From contig JAJNBD010000006.1 in the NCBI GenBank assembly GCA_021156105.1, forward strand, positions 80,927 to 144,926: a stretch of DNA of 64,000 bases, written 5' to 3'. The stretch comes from Gammaproteobacteria bacterium. GTDB lineage: Bacteria > Pseudomonadota > Gammaproteobacteria > CAISUE01. Position numbers and translations under genes: made by a program. Positions 36,425 through 45,186 of the stretch are shown one piece after another. The notes below the pieces were generated by a model. It did not search any database. It saw only the letters and a list, made by a program, of their open reading frames with translations, and was not told where the DNA came from. Positions within the stretch are counted from its first letter, which is position 1. The number at the start of each line of letters is the position of its first letter.

Positions 36425-39024
36425 TTGGGGTGAGGCAGGCTTGGTGCGAAATGGTCGATCTCAGCGTGCGGTTGTTCTTTAAGGAATTCTTCTACTGTTT
36501 CCATGGATGCTTGTAATTCTCTGACATCCGGTAAATATTCTCGTAAACGCTTGATCGAGTTTAGCAACTGTTTACTATCGATTGGTTCAAGAGATTCGAT
36601 CCCAATACGACGGAAAAAATTCGCTAGGACATCAAAATTCGCTATGAGTATTTGTATATGCGCATCCCTTTCAGTTGGAGAGCTTCTGAAATAAAGGGCT
36701 AAGTGCATTATTATTATAATAAATGGGCTAAAAACATTGCTCGCCGTATTACCATAAATTATTTGTTCTAGTGTAAGACGCAGAGTTTTCATAAGCCCTA
36801 GCGTAGGCATATCCTCTGTAGTTTGTATTTTCAACCGTAAAGGTGTTTCTGCATTAACAAAAGCGCACAGCAAAGAAAATAACCCTGCAGGCTCAAGTTT
36901 ATTTAATATAGCAGGGAAATGCTGAGCTAACACCCACATTGTTTCCATTGATAAAGTGCGAATACTTTCTTTCGAGAAATTTAGAGGACACTGTAGGGAA
37001 AATTGCAAGCTATTATCGGAATCTATCACGAACAAGTTGCTAATTCCAACTTGGCTAACCAATTGGCAAATCACATCCGCATTATAAGGATCCTCTTCGC
37101 GATCTAAGTAAAAACGCAACAGATGAAAGTAATAACAAGCTTTCTTATGAGCAGTTTCTACCTCTGGTATCTCTAAAGCTTTAAGAGCCTCATGTGCTTT
37201 TTGCATTTGCTGAAGCTTTTGATAAACCTCATTTAGAATGTCGCCTGATCCATCTTTCAAATTTCCTACATAATTAGCAAGGGTTTTCTCTACAGAGAAA
37301 CCTAAAATCTCTTGCCACGAAACTGCGCGTAAAGTCATATCGATTAAAATTAAAAGCTGCTCTCTTTCACAACTTGCTGTGTCAGTAGACTTGAACTTCA
37401 ATATTGCGAATAGATTATAGAGCAATTGAACTCTATATCCTTCCATAGAAGGGTCCATAGACGCTAGAGGCCTGGCAGGAAAATCCATATCGGTTAAATT
37501 CCACATACTGGACGTCATCGTTTTACCAGTAGCCGTTTGTATAACTTCGCGCAAGTGGCGAAATAATGGTTTGTATGGAATATGCCCTGTACGCCAGCAA
37601 TGATAAATATCATGAATGGCTAAAATCCAGCGACCAACAGGATAGTTGTCTGCTTTTTGCGTTGGTTGCACGTCAGGAGGATCAAGCTCCACAACACGTG
37701 ACTGCTGCGGTTTTCCATAGCTTTTAGGATTCTCATCTAAATCTCTAATAAGCTCTGCGCTTGCAGCGCCAGCAGTAAAGTAAGGAAGTATTGCATGCTC
37801 TTGTTGAATGGCAATCTGTATCTCACTTAAAGCAGTCATCGTAGGCATAATGACACAAAATAAGGGGGAAGACGGATCTTCTGGTTTATAATCTGGAGAA
37901 ACTGCTAACCGTGGAAAGCCATCATTTATCTTAACAAATTGGGCAAAAAATTGAGTGCCTCCACGGCTCGTTAATTCTTTACCAGCTAATTGTACAAATT
38001 CTGGTTCAATTTCTGTTGGAATCCAATAACTACGTTTTCCTTCATCGTTAAAAACCTTAACCTTTAACCATGATGATATTTCCGGATGCTCCTTAGTTAT
38101 AATGTCTGTAAGCGTATCGCGCAAAGCGTTTAACTCTGGAGAAGACACAGAAGCAAAAACAAAATGTTTCTGAATATCAGCAATGAGTTTACTGCGAGTT
38201 TCTTCATCTATCTTAGTAAGGCGTTTGACATAATTGATATAAATGGTTTTAATCAACTCCTTCATTCTTGGATATCTTAAAGAACCGAGCAGGATTTCAT
38301 CTTTACCGCCTGTAAGCAGTAAATCATAAAGCAATGCGACTTCACGTGAGTGAGAGAAATTAATCGTAAAGTAATTGCTTTCCCCTGGACTGACATGGCT
38401 TAAGCCTGCGTGAATACGCTCAATAGTTTCTGCTGGCAAACTATATTCTGCTGTCCAACCATCTAATGTTTTTTCGACATCATAAGGTCCTTGCCCAATA
38501 GGAAATTGGTGAAATAAAGGTCGACTAGGATCATGAAATTCTTCTTTGGCATAATAGAGTAAAGTGGCGGTTGCTAATTCGTTTAAGCTAATTTCTTTTG
38601 CCTGTAAAGCTTGTAAAAGATAGCGCTCAAAATCAGGATCTTCAAAATTAAGCTCTAACCATTTGCCTGACTTAATCAACTGAACAACTCTTTGAGTTTC
38701 TGTGGTATTAAGAGGCTTTTTAAAAAATTTTAAGCTTGGAAAATGTGTTTTTAAAGTTTCCGAATATTCCCCAGAAAACTCCCGTCCATCCAATGGCGAG
38801 CTTTGGTCTTGATAGATATAATGCCATTGCAGTTTTTTGCCTGTATCATCAGTAAAGTAATTAATCGTTAAATCTTTTGTATGGCGCCGGCGAAAACGAC
38901 GTTGAATAATACGCGCAGCTTGTTCTTGATAAATATTCTTAATGAATTGAGCGAAATCTTGATTTGAAGCATCTTCATGAAGTGCTTGAGATAGATCTTG
39001 TAAAGGCAAAAAAGAATTTTTCAT
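36421..39024 (-). CDS. large unknown protein with calmodulin-binding IQ-like motif; candidate effector
   Basis: 867 aa, soluble, no signal peptide, no recognised family. Residues 36-50 (AARIIQRRFRRRHTK) fit the eukaryotic IQ consensus IQxxxRxxxxK; Legionella SidJ is a known effector that uses an IQ motif to bind host calmodulin. A His-rich motif near residue 470 (WILAIHDIYHCWRTGHIPY) could be a metal or catalytic site. The C-terminus has a glutamate-rich block (METVEEFLKEQPHAEI) like the E-block of Dot/Icm signals, and ends HFAPSLPHPK, similar to the 3611 protein. A PmrA-like promoter precedes it. ATG 39024 has no strong ribosome site. Function beyond these motifs is unknown. Confidence 0.7.
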   Translation of the reverse strand: MKNSFLPLQDLSQALHEDASNQDFAQFIKNIYQEQAARIIQRRFRRRHTKDLTINYFTDDTGKKLQWHYIYQDQSSPLDGREFSGEYSETLKTHFPSLKFFKKPLNTTETQRVVQLIKSGKWLELNFEDPDFERYLLQALQAKEISLNELATATLLYYAKEEFHDPSRPLFHQFPIGQGPYDVEKTLDGWTAEYSLPAETIERIHAGLSHVSPGESNYFTINFSHSREVALLYDLLLTGGKDEILLGSLRYPRMKELIKTIYINYVKRLTKIDEETRSKLIADIQKHFVFASVSSPELNALRDTLTDIITKEHPEISSWLKVKVFNDEGKRSYWIPTEIEPEFVQLAGKELTSRGGTQFFAQFVKINDGFPRLAVSPDYKPEDPSSPLFCVIMPTMTALSEIQIAIQQEHAILPYFTAGAASAELIRDLDENPKSYGKPQQSRVVELDPPDVQPTQKADNYPVGRWILAIHDIYHCWRTGHIPYKPLFRHLREVIQTATGKTMTSSMWNLTDMDFPARPLASMDPSMEGYRVQLLYNLFAILKFKSTDTASCEREQLLILIDMTLRAVSWQEILGFSVEKTLANYVGNLKDGSGDILNEVYQKLQQMQKAHEALKALEIPEVETAHKKACYYFHLLRFYLDREEDPYNADVICQLVSQVGISNLFVIDSDNSLQFSLQCPLNFSKESIRTLSMETMWVLAQHFPAILNKLEPAGLFSLLCAFVNAETPLRLKIQTTEDMPTLGLMKTLRLTLEQIIYGNTASNVFSPFIIIIMHLALYFRSSPTERDAHIQILIANFDVLANFFRRIGIESLEPIDSKQLLNSIKRLREYLPDVRELQASMETVEEFLKEQPHAEIDHFAPSLPHPK

Positions 39025-39069
39025 AAATAATAATGATTGATATTTTTTGTAATTGGCATTCTTGGTGAA

Positions 39070-39102
39070 ATTATATCAAATGATGCTTAATGCTTTATTA
39101 AT
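39070..39102 (-). promoter_or_regulatory. PmrA-like box with -10 element
   Basis: Minus strand: ATTAA (39102-39098), TAAAGC, ATTAA (39091-39087), 11 nt, TATAAT (39075-39070). TTAA cores are 11 nt apart. The family A repeat begins 25 nt further upstream. Confidence 0.55.
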
Positions 39103-39126
39103 TATTACCTTTTTAGCTAATTAACT

Positions 39127-39231
39127 CTCTGTGGGGTATGAAATTTATTGTAGGGTGGGCAAAGCGCTATGCAAGGGGCTTTTTTTACCGCTTTGGTGGG
39201 CACGTCGCTAGCGCTCCTTTGCCCCACAGAG
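39127..39231 (+). repeat. family A repeat, intact copy
   Basis: 105 bp with perfect 10-bp inverted termini CTCTGTGGGG / CCCCACAGAG. The inside holds smaller inverted parts (TAGGGTGGGCAAAGCGCTA, GTGGGCACGTCGCTAGCGCT). No reading frame of note. Nearly identical to 63903-64000 over the visible part. It lies in the 452-nt space 39025-39476, which otherwise holds the PmrA-like box and a TACAAT (39442-39447) before the methyltransferase gene. Confidence 0.9.
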
Positions 39232-39476
39232 GAATTAACTCCAGGGCAATCACATGTGAATTTGGCAGTGATAGTTTATAAAGTCTTTTTGAAATGTTGT
39301 CGCTATATAGCGCTTTCGCTTGAGACTAGCTTTTAAAGATGTTTCTAGACGCAATATATTTTTTTGAAAAAGTTTTGTGACGAATTAAGCTTGCTTACAA
39401 GTGTCTGTGTAGCAAGGCAGAAAAATCAATTAATTGCGTGTTACAATTAAAGTTTCATGTGAAAAAGTAGTCTGAT

Positions 39477-40148
39477 ATGTCTAATCAAACCCTTGTTTTA
39501 ACCGACCCCCTTTATCAATACTGGCTTAAACATGCTGTAAAAGAATCAGAAATTTTGCGTGAGTTGCGTGAAGAAACGCAAAAAATGCCAACAGCTGTGA
39601 TGCAGATTTCGCCAGAGCAAGGACAATTCATGCAATTTTTAGTAAAACTCTTAAATGTGCGTGATGCTTTGGAAATAGGAACTTTCACGGGATATAGTGC
39701 TTTATGTGTGGCAAGTGCATTACCTGAAAATGGCAAATTAGTTTGTTGCGATCAAAGTGAGGATTGGACAAATATCGCTAAACGTTATTGGCAGAAAGCC
39801 GGTCTGGCAGACAAAATAGAATTGCGTTTAGGTGCAGCGATAAAAACCTTAGATCAATTGTTAAATGAAAATAAGCAATTTGATTTTATTTTTATTGATG
39901 CAGATAAAATTAATTACCTGAATTATTTTGATCGAGCAATTCAAATGTTGCGCCCAACAGGTTTGATGTTAATCGATAATGTATTTTTTGGTGGTGGCGT
40001 GGCAATGGACGACAGTCAAATTTCACGTGAGCGTTTGCCTGCGACGCGTGCAATGCGCGCAATAAATGAAAGACTAGCTAATGAACCCGGCATTGAGCTT
40101 TGCATGTTACCGATCGGCGATGGATTAACCTTGCTACGTAAAAAATAA
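39477..40148 (+). CDS. SAM-dependent O-methyltransferase (CCoAOMT-like)
   Basis: 223 aa. Class I methyltransferase of the Methyltransf_3 family: motif I LEIGTFTGYSALCVASALPE, the acidic SAM ligand in LVCCDQSEDW, metal/substrate loop FDFIFIDADKINYLNYFDRA, and IDNVFFGGGV. Bacterial members methylate catechol-like hydroxyls with a divalent metal; the natural substrate here is unknown. Confidence 0.9.
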   Translation: MSNQTLVLTDPLYQYWLKHAVKESEILRELREETQKMPTAVMQISPEQGQFMQFLVKLLNVRDALEIGTFTGYSALCVASALPENGKLVCCDQSEDWTNIAKRYWQKAGLADKIELRLGAAIKTLDQLLNENKQFDFIFIDADKINYLNYFDRAIQMLRPTGLMLIDNVFFGGGVAMDDSQISRERLPATRAMRAINERLANEPGIELCMLPIGDGLTLLRKK

Positions 40149-40225
40149 AAGTCACAATAACTTTTTACAAACGGCTCTAAGTCTTAATCCAACCAGATAA
40201 GCTACTAATTTTTTAGGGGCTTATT

Positions 40226-40669
40226 ATGAAAAAATTTCTAACGATCACTAGTTTATTTCTCGTTTTAAGTGCGCAAGCAGAAACTTGTCCTAGTGTGGAT
40301 GATGTCCAGCATAATCGCTTAGGCGAATGGCGTGTGTTAAATGCTAATAGCGGCGAGCCTTTATCGCCTGCGCAAATAATAAAATATGAAAATAAAGTCC
40401 GTTATTTTGCTGAAGCAGCTTATTATAAAGGAGCGCCCGAAGGGCCTGCCCAATGTTATTATGACGGTGAAGGTGAGCATTATCATTTAGAAACTTATCT
40501 GGCGCGGTATGACTTGATGCCTGTTTTATCAAGGGGTAACTGGTATGATCGAGGTTATGGAAATTATGACTGTCGCCATGTGTTAGTAGACTGCCAGTTT
40601 CAAAAAACCATAATGCCTACTGCAAAGCTAGCGAACTTTTCTTCTAACAAAGCTCATGACTTTTGGTAA
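40226..40669 (+). CDS. small secreted protein, 147 aa (DUF3757-like)
   Basis: Sec signal MKKFLTITSLFLVLSAQAE. Mature domain with four cysteines and many aromatics (TCPSVDDVQHNRLGEWRVLN, AQCYYDGEGEHYHLETYL, YDCRHVLVDCQF). It recalls DUF3757-type periplasmic proteins of Legionella and Coxiella, but I cannot confirm the family. GGGG lies 7 nt before the ATG. Confidence 0.65.
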   Translation: MKKFLTITSLFLVLSAQAETCPSVDDVQHNRLGEWRVLNANSGEPLSPAQIIKYENKVRYFAEAAYYKGAPEGPAQCYYDGEGEHYHLETYLARYDLMPVLSRGNWYDRGYGNYDCRHVLVDCQFQKTIMPTAKLANFSSNKAHDFW

Positions 40670-40736
40670 ATTACGGGTGCTTTTTTAACTGCTAAAAATT
40701 GAATATACTGTGCTTTTTTATTATCGAGAAGAGAGT

Positions 40737-40943
40737 ATGAAGTTACGAAGCACATTATTTAGCGCAGCTACCGGCGGCCTAGTTGCAGCCGTTGCATTAA
40801 CTACGCAGCATTCCGTGAAAAAACCTAATGAATTTTTTCAACTTCGAGGCAAACCTGGACTTCTGGCCGAAATAGACAACAAACTTGTTTTTCCAGAAAA
40901 TAAAGACAAAGAGACAATGATGTTAATTCTCTCTTCGCTTTAG
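40737..40943 (+). CDS. small protein with N-terminal hydrophobic segment, 68 aa
   Basis: ATG 40737 has GAGAAGAGAG before it; a longer reading from 40710 is less likely. Residues 4-25 (RSTLFSAATGGLVAAVALTT) could be a weak signal or anchor. No family recognised. TATACT lies at 40702-40707. Confidence 0.5.
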   Translation: MKLRSTLFSAATGGLVAAVALTTQHSVKKPNEFFQLRGKPGLLAEIDNKLVFPENKDKETMMLILSSL

Positions 40944-41000
40944 ATAAATCATTCTTTTTTTAGGTTGTATCATTTTCTAATAAAATGTGGAAAAAATAAT

Positions 41001-41450
41001 ATGAAATTTTTTTGTTGTGGAAAAAAACTTGAGCAGTATCGTTTGCCAATCATTAACGCGCGGGTTTCTTTAAAAGATATGAAAGAAATTTTCCAGGTAA
41101 AGTTTTCTCTTGCTTCTGGGGAGAAATATCGCTTTAGCCTGGATAGGGTGTTGGTGCAAGCGCTCAAAGAGATTTTGCAAAACTTAACCACTGATACAGC
41201 TAGTCGTCAGCCATTATTTGCCTTTTTAAATGATCATGGTCACCATAATTGTGTCGATAAACTTACTCTGGCATATGCTCAACAACATCTGTTGATTGAT
41301 AAGCATTCTACCTTAGCTTACCGTGATTCGCCGGTGAAGTTTTCCAGTGCAGGATCTAATGCCGCGGAAGTATTTAGCAAGGCTTTGTCGGTTGAAAAAA
41401 TTGAATTAGATGCTATTGATAGCCTTGCTAAAATACAGCCGCCAGGATAA
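41001..41450 (+). CDS. hypothetical protein, 149 aa
   Basis: ATG 41001 (MKFFCCGKKLEQYRLPIINA). It begins with a Cys pair after two Phe, is soluble and helical with a His-rich stretch (LNDHGHHNC), and shows no known family. A weak GGAAAA precedes the start; 12 further upstream codons are in frame. Function unknown. Confidence 0.55.
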   Translation: MKFFCCGKKLEQYRLPIINARVSLKDMKEIFQVKFSLASGEKYRFSLDRVLVQALKEILQNLTTDTASRQPLFAFLNDHGHHNCVDKLTLAYAQQHLLIDKHSTLAYRDSPVKFSSAGSNAAEVFSKALSVEKIELDAIDSLAKIQPPG

Positions 41451-41467
41451 CGTTAAAGCTTATTTTT

Positions 41468-42085
41468 TTAAGACGAAAAAGTCCCTGTTAGCGTAGCTTG
41501 GCCTAAAACGATATTCGATTGATACTGTGCAATATATTGAATATCAGAAATGGTTAAAGGTACGTTAGCAGGGAAAAGGTGATTTAAGGCATAAAGCGTA
41601 AAGATATAGTGATGCACTTTTCCACTGGGCGGGCAGGGGCCATCATATGCTTGGTGGCCATAAGAGTTTTTTCCTTGCGCGTATAATTTTGCTGTATTCG
41701 CATCTAGAGACGTCGCGTTAGCAGGAATGTTATAAAGGATCCAATGAGTAAAAGGTACGCCAGGTGAAGTGGCTGGCGCATCAGGATCGGTGACTGTTAA
41801 AAGATAGGATAGCGTGTTTGCTGGCGGGTTTGTCCACATTAAGTGAGGGGGTTGGTTTTGACCATTTTGGCGGGTGCAAGCAAGCGGTGTTGGAATCCTT
41901 TGTTGGTTTTGAAAATCTGAGCTCGTCAAAGTTAATGGCTGAGGGTTAGCAATGCTATCTAAAGTTAACGGGCCATTATTTGTGGTAGGCGCTACTGTAT
42001 CTGCTTTAAGTAATTGTGAATTAAGTGCTTGGCTATAAGCGTACGAGCAAAATACTAAACAAAAAAAGGCTAGAAATTTTTTCAT
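41468..42085 (-). CDS. YbhB/YbcL-type PEBP (Raf kinase inhibitor-like) protein, secreted
   Basis: 205 aa with signal MKKFLAFFCLVFCSYAYSQA. Phosphatidylethanolamine-binding-protein fold: YLLTVTDPDAPATSPGVPFT, HWILYNIPA, and AYDGPCPPSGKVHHYIFTLY, which shape the anion-binding pocket. The target in bacteria is unclear. The ATG lies 1 nt after the hemE stop and its ribosome site is inside hemE, so the two are cotranscribed. Confidence 0.9.
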   Translation of the reverse strand: MKKFLAFFCLVFCSYAYSQALNSQLLKADTVAPTTNNGPLTLDSIANPQPLTLTSSDFQNQQRIPTPLACTRQNGQNQPPHLMWTNPPANTLSYLLTVTDPDAPATSPGVPFTHWILYNIPANATSLDANTAKLYAQGKNSYGHQAYDGPCPPSGKVHHYIFTLYALNHLFPANVPLTISDIQYIAQYQSNIVLGQATLTGTFSS

Positions 42086-42086
42086 T

Positions 42087-43127
42087 TTACTCTCCTCGAA
42101 TGGCAGCGACTAATGCTTCAACGTTTTCAATTGGCGTGCGAGGTAAAATGCCATGACCTAAGTTAAAAATATGGCTTGTCTGTAATGTGTTTTGCTGTAG
42201 AATTTTTTTGACTTCTTCTTGTACAACCCGTGGATTAGTAAATAAAATAGTGGGGTCTAAATTGCCTTGCAGGCACTTTGTGTTGCCTACCGCTTCTCGC
42301 GCTTGAGCTAAAGAAATGGTCCAATCAATGCCAATGCCATCAATGGCAAGTTCTTTAATTTTATTGAGCCATAAACCGCCACCTTTGGTGAAACTAATGA
42401 TAGGTATATGTGGTGCATGTTTTTTAACATCATCAACAACTTTTTGAATGCTTGGCAAGCCAAAGCGCAGAAAAGCATCTTCAGGTAACACGCCACCCCA
42501 GCTATCAAAAATCATCACCACATCGGCACCTGCTGTAATTTGTGCTCGTAAATACAAGCTCACTGCTTCGCTAAGTTTATCAAGCAATAACTGTACCGCC
42601 TCAGGTTGTGCATAAAGTAGAGCTTTACTATTGATAAAATCGCGAGAGCTTTTGCCTTCAATCATGTAACTTGCCAGTGTCCAAGGACTACCCGCAAAGC
42701 CAATTAAGGGGATTTTATTGCCTAAAGATTTTTTAATTAATCGCACAGCATCCATAACATAACGCAAATCTTGTTCCGGATCAGGAATAGGTAATTGCTG
42801 AATAGCATCTAGCGTGCGTATCGGGCGCTGAAATTGTGGACCTTCACCTTCAGTGAAATATAAACCTAGGCCCATCGCGTCAGGAATAGTCAAAATATCT
42901 GAAAATAAAATTGCTGCATCAAAACCAAATCGCTCAATGGGTTGCAAAGTAACTTCACAAGCCAATTCAGGCGTTTGGCAAAGGCCCATAAAACTGCCTG
43001 CTTTTTCACGGGTTGCTAAATATTCAGGTAAATAACGGCCTGCTTGGCGCATTAACCAAACAGGGGCGCGATCCACGGTTTCGCCTTTTAATACTTTGAG
43101 TAAACGATCGTTTTGAATATTTGTCAT
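42087..43127 (-). CDS. hemE: uroporphyrinogen decarboxylase
   Basis: 346 aa. Converts uroporphyrinogen III to coproporphyrinogen III in haem synthesis. Signatures PVWLMRQAGRYLPEYLATRE near the start, DAAILFSDILTIPDAMGLG with the catalytic Asp, GFAGSPWTLASYMIEG and FNLGHGILPRTPIENV. It lies 39 nt after dapE on the same strand and is followed by the PEBP gene. Confidence 0.98.
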   Translation of the reverse strand: MTNIQNDRLLKVLKGETVDRAPVWLMRQAGRYLPEYLATREKAGSFMGLCQTPELACEVTLQPIERFGFDAAILFSDILTIPDAMGLGLYFTEGEGPQFQRPIRTLDAIQQLPIPDPEQDLRYVMDAVRLIKKSLGNKIPLIGFAGSPWTLASYMIEGKSSRDFINSKALLYAQPEAVQLLLDKLSEAVSLYLRAQITAGADVVMIFDSWGGVLPEDAFLRFGLPSIQKVVDDVKKHAPHIPIISFTKGGGLWLNKIKELAIDGIGIDWTISLAQAREAVGNTKCLQGNLDPTILFTNPRVVQEEVKKILQQNTLQTSHIFNLGHGILPRTPIENVEALVAAIRGE

Positions 43128-43166
43128 ATATGCCTTAATGCTTGTCTGGGTTTTTTGAAAAATGAA

Positions 43167-44306
43167 TTAAGCAAGTTTTTCATTCATTTTATATAAAATT
43201 GCTAAATAAATTTCGCTAAGCTTGCTAAGATCATCTATTTTTACGCATTCATTAATTTGATGAATGGTTTGATTAATTACGCCAAATTCTATCACTTCTG
43301 CTCCAGTTGGTGCTACGAAGCGGCCATCGGATGTGCCGCCTGCAGTAGAAAGTGCTGGGGTGATACCTGTAAGGCTTTGCACAGTTTGTTGCGTGCAGTC
43401 TAATAACAAGCCTTTTTCCGTCAGAAAAGGTAAACCGCCAAGATGCCAGTCAATGGTATATTTTAATTGGTGCTTATCTAAGATTGCTATAAATTTTTGT
43501 TGCAAGGATTCTGGCGTGCTCGTGGTAGAAAAACGAAAATTAAAATCAGCAATTAATGTGCCGGGAATAACATTATTTGCACCAGTACCCGCATGAATAT
43601 TTGAAAACTGACATTGGGTTGCTTGAAAATAGGCGTTATGATTATCATCCCATTGGTTTTCGCAAATTTCGTTTAGCGCTTTAGCGAAACAATGAATAGG
43701 ATTTTTTGCCAATTGGGGATAAGCGATATGACCTTGTTTGCCATAAATCGTTAATTTGCCAGATAGGGTGCCACGGCGCCCTACTTTAATGGTATCGCCA
43801 AAAATCTTTTCCGAGCTTGCTTCGCCCACCAAGCAATAATCAACTTTTATGCCACGCTGCTGAAATACTTCCATGACATGACGCGTGCCATGAAGCGCAA
43901 CACCCTCTTCATCACTGGTTAATAACAAACCAACACGAAAATTGATTTTAGGATTTTGTTGAATAAAATTGATTAAGGCGCAAACCATGGCGGCCACCGC
44001 TGATTTCATATCAGCTGCACCGCGGCCATAAAGATAATCTTCATGCTCCGTTGGGCTAAAAGGCGGAAACTGCCATTGCTCAATTGGCCCGCTGGGAACA
44101 ACGTCGGTATGGCCTAAAAAAATCAATAATGGTCCGTGGTCGCCATAATAGGCAAAAAGATTTTTAACGCTATCAGTATCAAAACGTTCAAGCTGGAAAT
44201 TTTGTTTTTGCAAAAGTTCAGAAATTAAATCGATACAGCCTGCATCGTCAGGAGTAACAGACTTTTTTTCAATGAGGCTTTTAGTGAGCGCCAAAAGAGA
44301 TATCAT
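43167..44306 (-). CDS. dapE: succinyl-diaminopimelate desuccinylase
   Basis: 379 aa M20 metallopeptidase-family enzyme that makes LL-diaminopimelate for lysine and peptidoglycan. First zinc ligand is in IFLGHTDVVPSGP, bridging Asp and catalytic region in YGRGAADMKSAVAAMV, and Glu pair in LLTSDEEGVALHGT. TAGGTSDGRFVAPTGAEVIE and the GVINQTIHQINEC His ligand identify DapE rather than ArgE. Heads the dapE-hemE-PEBP run. Confidence 0.96.
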   Translation of the reverse strand: MISLLALTKSLIEKKSVTPDDAGCIDLISELLQKQNFQLERFDTDSVKNLFAYYGDHGPLLIFLGHTDVVPSGPIEQWQFPPFSPTEHEDYLYGRGAADMKSAVAAMVCALINFIQQNPKINFRVGLLLTSDEEGVALHGTRHVMEVFQQRGIKVDYCLVGEASSEKIFGDTIKVGRRGTLSGKLTIYGKQGHIAYPQLAKNPIHCFAKALNEICENQWDDNHNAYFQATQCQFSNIHAGTGANNVIPGTLIADFNFRFSTTSTPESLQQKFIAILDKHQLKYTIDWHLGGLPFLTEKGLLLDCTQQTVQSLTGITPALSTAGGTSDGRFVAPTGAEVIEFGVINQTIHQINECVKIDDLSKLSEIYLAILYKMNEKLA

Positions 44307-44408
44307 GTGCTAATCATACTAAAAATGATATGCCCATGATACCAGAGTTTGCTGAAAAATCGTTCTACAGCAAAGGTATTTTTATATTTTACTCTAAGTA
44401 TGGCTGTC

Positions 44409-44440
44409 TGAGCTGCTCCCTAATGATCATGGCTCTGGTT
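44409..44440. repeat. fragment of family B repeat
   Basis: GAGCTGCTCCCTAATGATCA then TGGCTCTGGTT resembles the right arm of the 6205 element (ACCGCTCCCTGATAGTCGCG then GCTCTGATT). Lies between dapE and the 44468 gene. Confidence 0.45.
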
Positions 44441-44467
44441 CGCAAGCAAGGATCCTTGCTTAGATTT

Positions 44468-44968
44468 TTAGCACTTTAATAAGTGTCCAGATTTTGCAGT
44501 CGCTATAAGATAGGCATCAATGGTTTTCCGAGCTTCTTGAATTTCAGAAAGTGGCTCGCTTGGTAAGCCTACAACTTTTCCTAAGCGTTGTTTAGTTTGA
44601 TAGATGGTAGTAACGGTAGCAAAAAAATCCATGCAGCCTTGAAAGAGCTCTTTGATTTCCCCTGCATGGGTTGCTTCTTTTGTTTTTTCAGCAATTTCTT
44701 GAATTCTGCCCGCTGCTTCAAACCGGTGTTCACCGGGAGATGTTTCTGAACTTTTAGCTTGTAATGTTTTAATGCAAAACTGACAAATTTTAATAAGCGC
44801 TGCTTGGACTTCTGCTAGATCATCTATGGCTTTGCTGGGAGAAAGTTTCTCCTGGCTGGAACGCCTTACTAAAGAGAAGCAGGTCTTGGGGTAGACTTTC
44901 CTTGTTTCGTCATGGGGTCTATCAGAGAGGGAAAAGCTGACTCTTCTTTGGCCAATTTGTCTAAGCAT
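44468..44968 (-). CDS. hypothetical protein, 166 aa
   Basis: No family recognised. N-terminal basic region (MLRQIGQRRVSFSLSDRPHD), then a helical bundle (about 45-160). A perfect AAGGAG precedes ATG 44968. Upstream TATAAT exists, but the nearby TTAA pair is only 10 nt apart and abuts the -10, so I do not count it among the PmrA-like promoters. Confidence 0.65.
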   Translation of the reverse strand: MLRQIGQRRVSFSLSDRPHDETRKVYPKTCFSLVRRSSQEKLSPSKAIDDLAEVQAALIKICQFCIKTLQAKSSETSPGEHRFEAAGRIQEIAEKTKEATHAGEIKELFQGCMDFFATVTTIYQTKQRLGKVVGLPSEPLSEIQEARKTIDAYLIATAKSGHLLKC

Positions 44969-45113
44969 AAATTTCTCCTTGTTATTTTATTATATTAATG
45001 GATTTTAATCATGCACGGCTAGTGATACTTAAGATGTGTTATTACGACAATTATTTTTTATTAACGTTGCGTTAGGATAGGTTTGAGTTGCTAGGCGAAG
45101 TGATTGATTAACT

Positions 45114-45175
45114 ACCCGCTAACACTCGCGCCTTTAATTATCTACGAGATCAGGGCGCGAGTTTTAACGGGCGGT
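45114..45175 (-). terminator. hairpin after typA
   Basis: ACTCGCGCC (45124-45132) / GGCGCGAGT (45154-45162), with flanking CCCG/CGGG extending the stem. It lies 12-70 nt beyond the typA stop. No long T run. Confidence 0.55.
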
Positions 45176-45186
45176 TATAAGATTAA

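Noticed and set aside
44980..45000. PmrA-like box before the 44468 gene
   Set aside because: The TTAA pair is 10 nt apart and touches the -10, unlike the 11-nt pairs with an 11-12-nt gap elsewhere.
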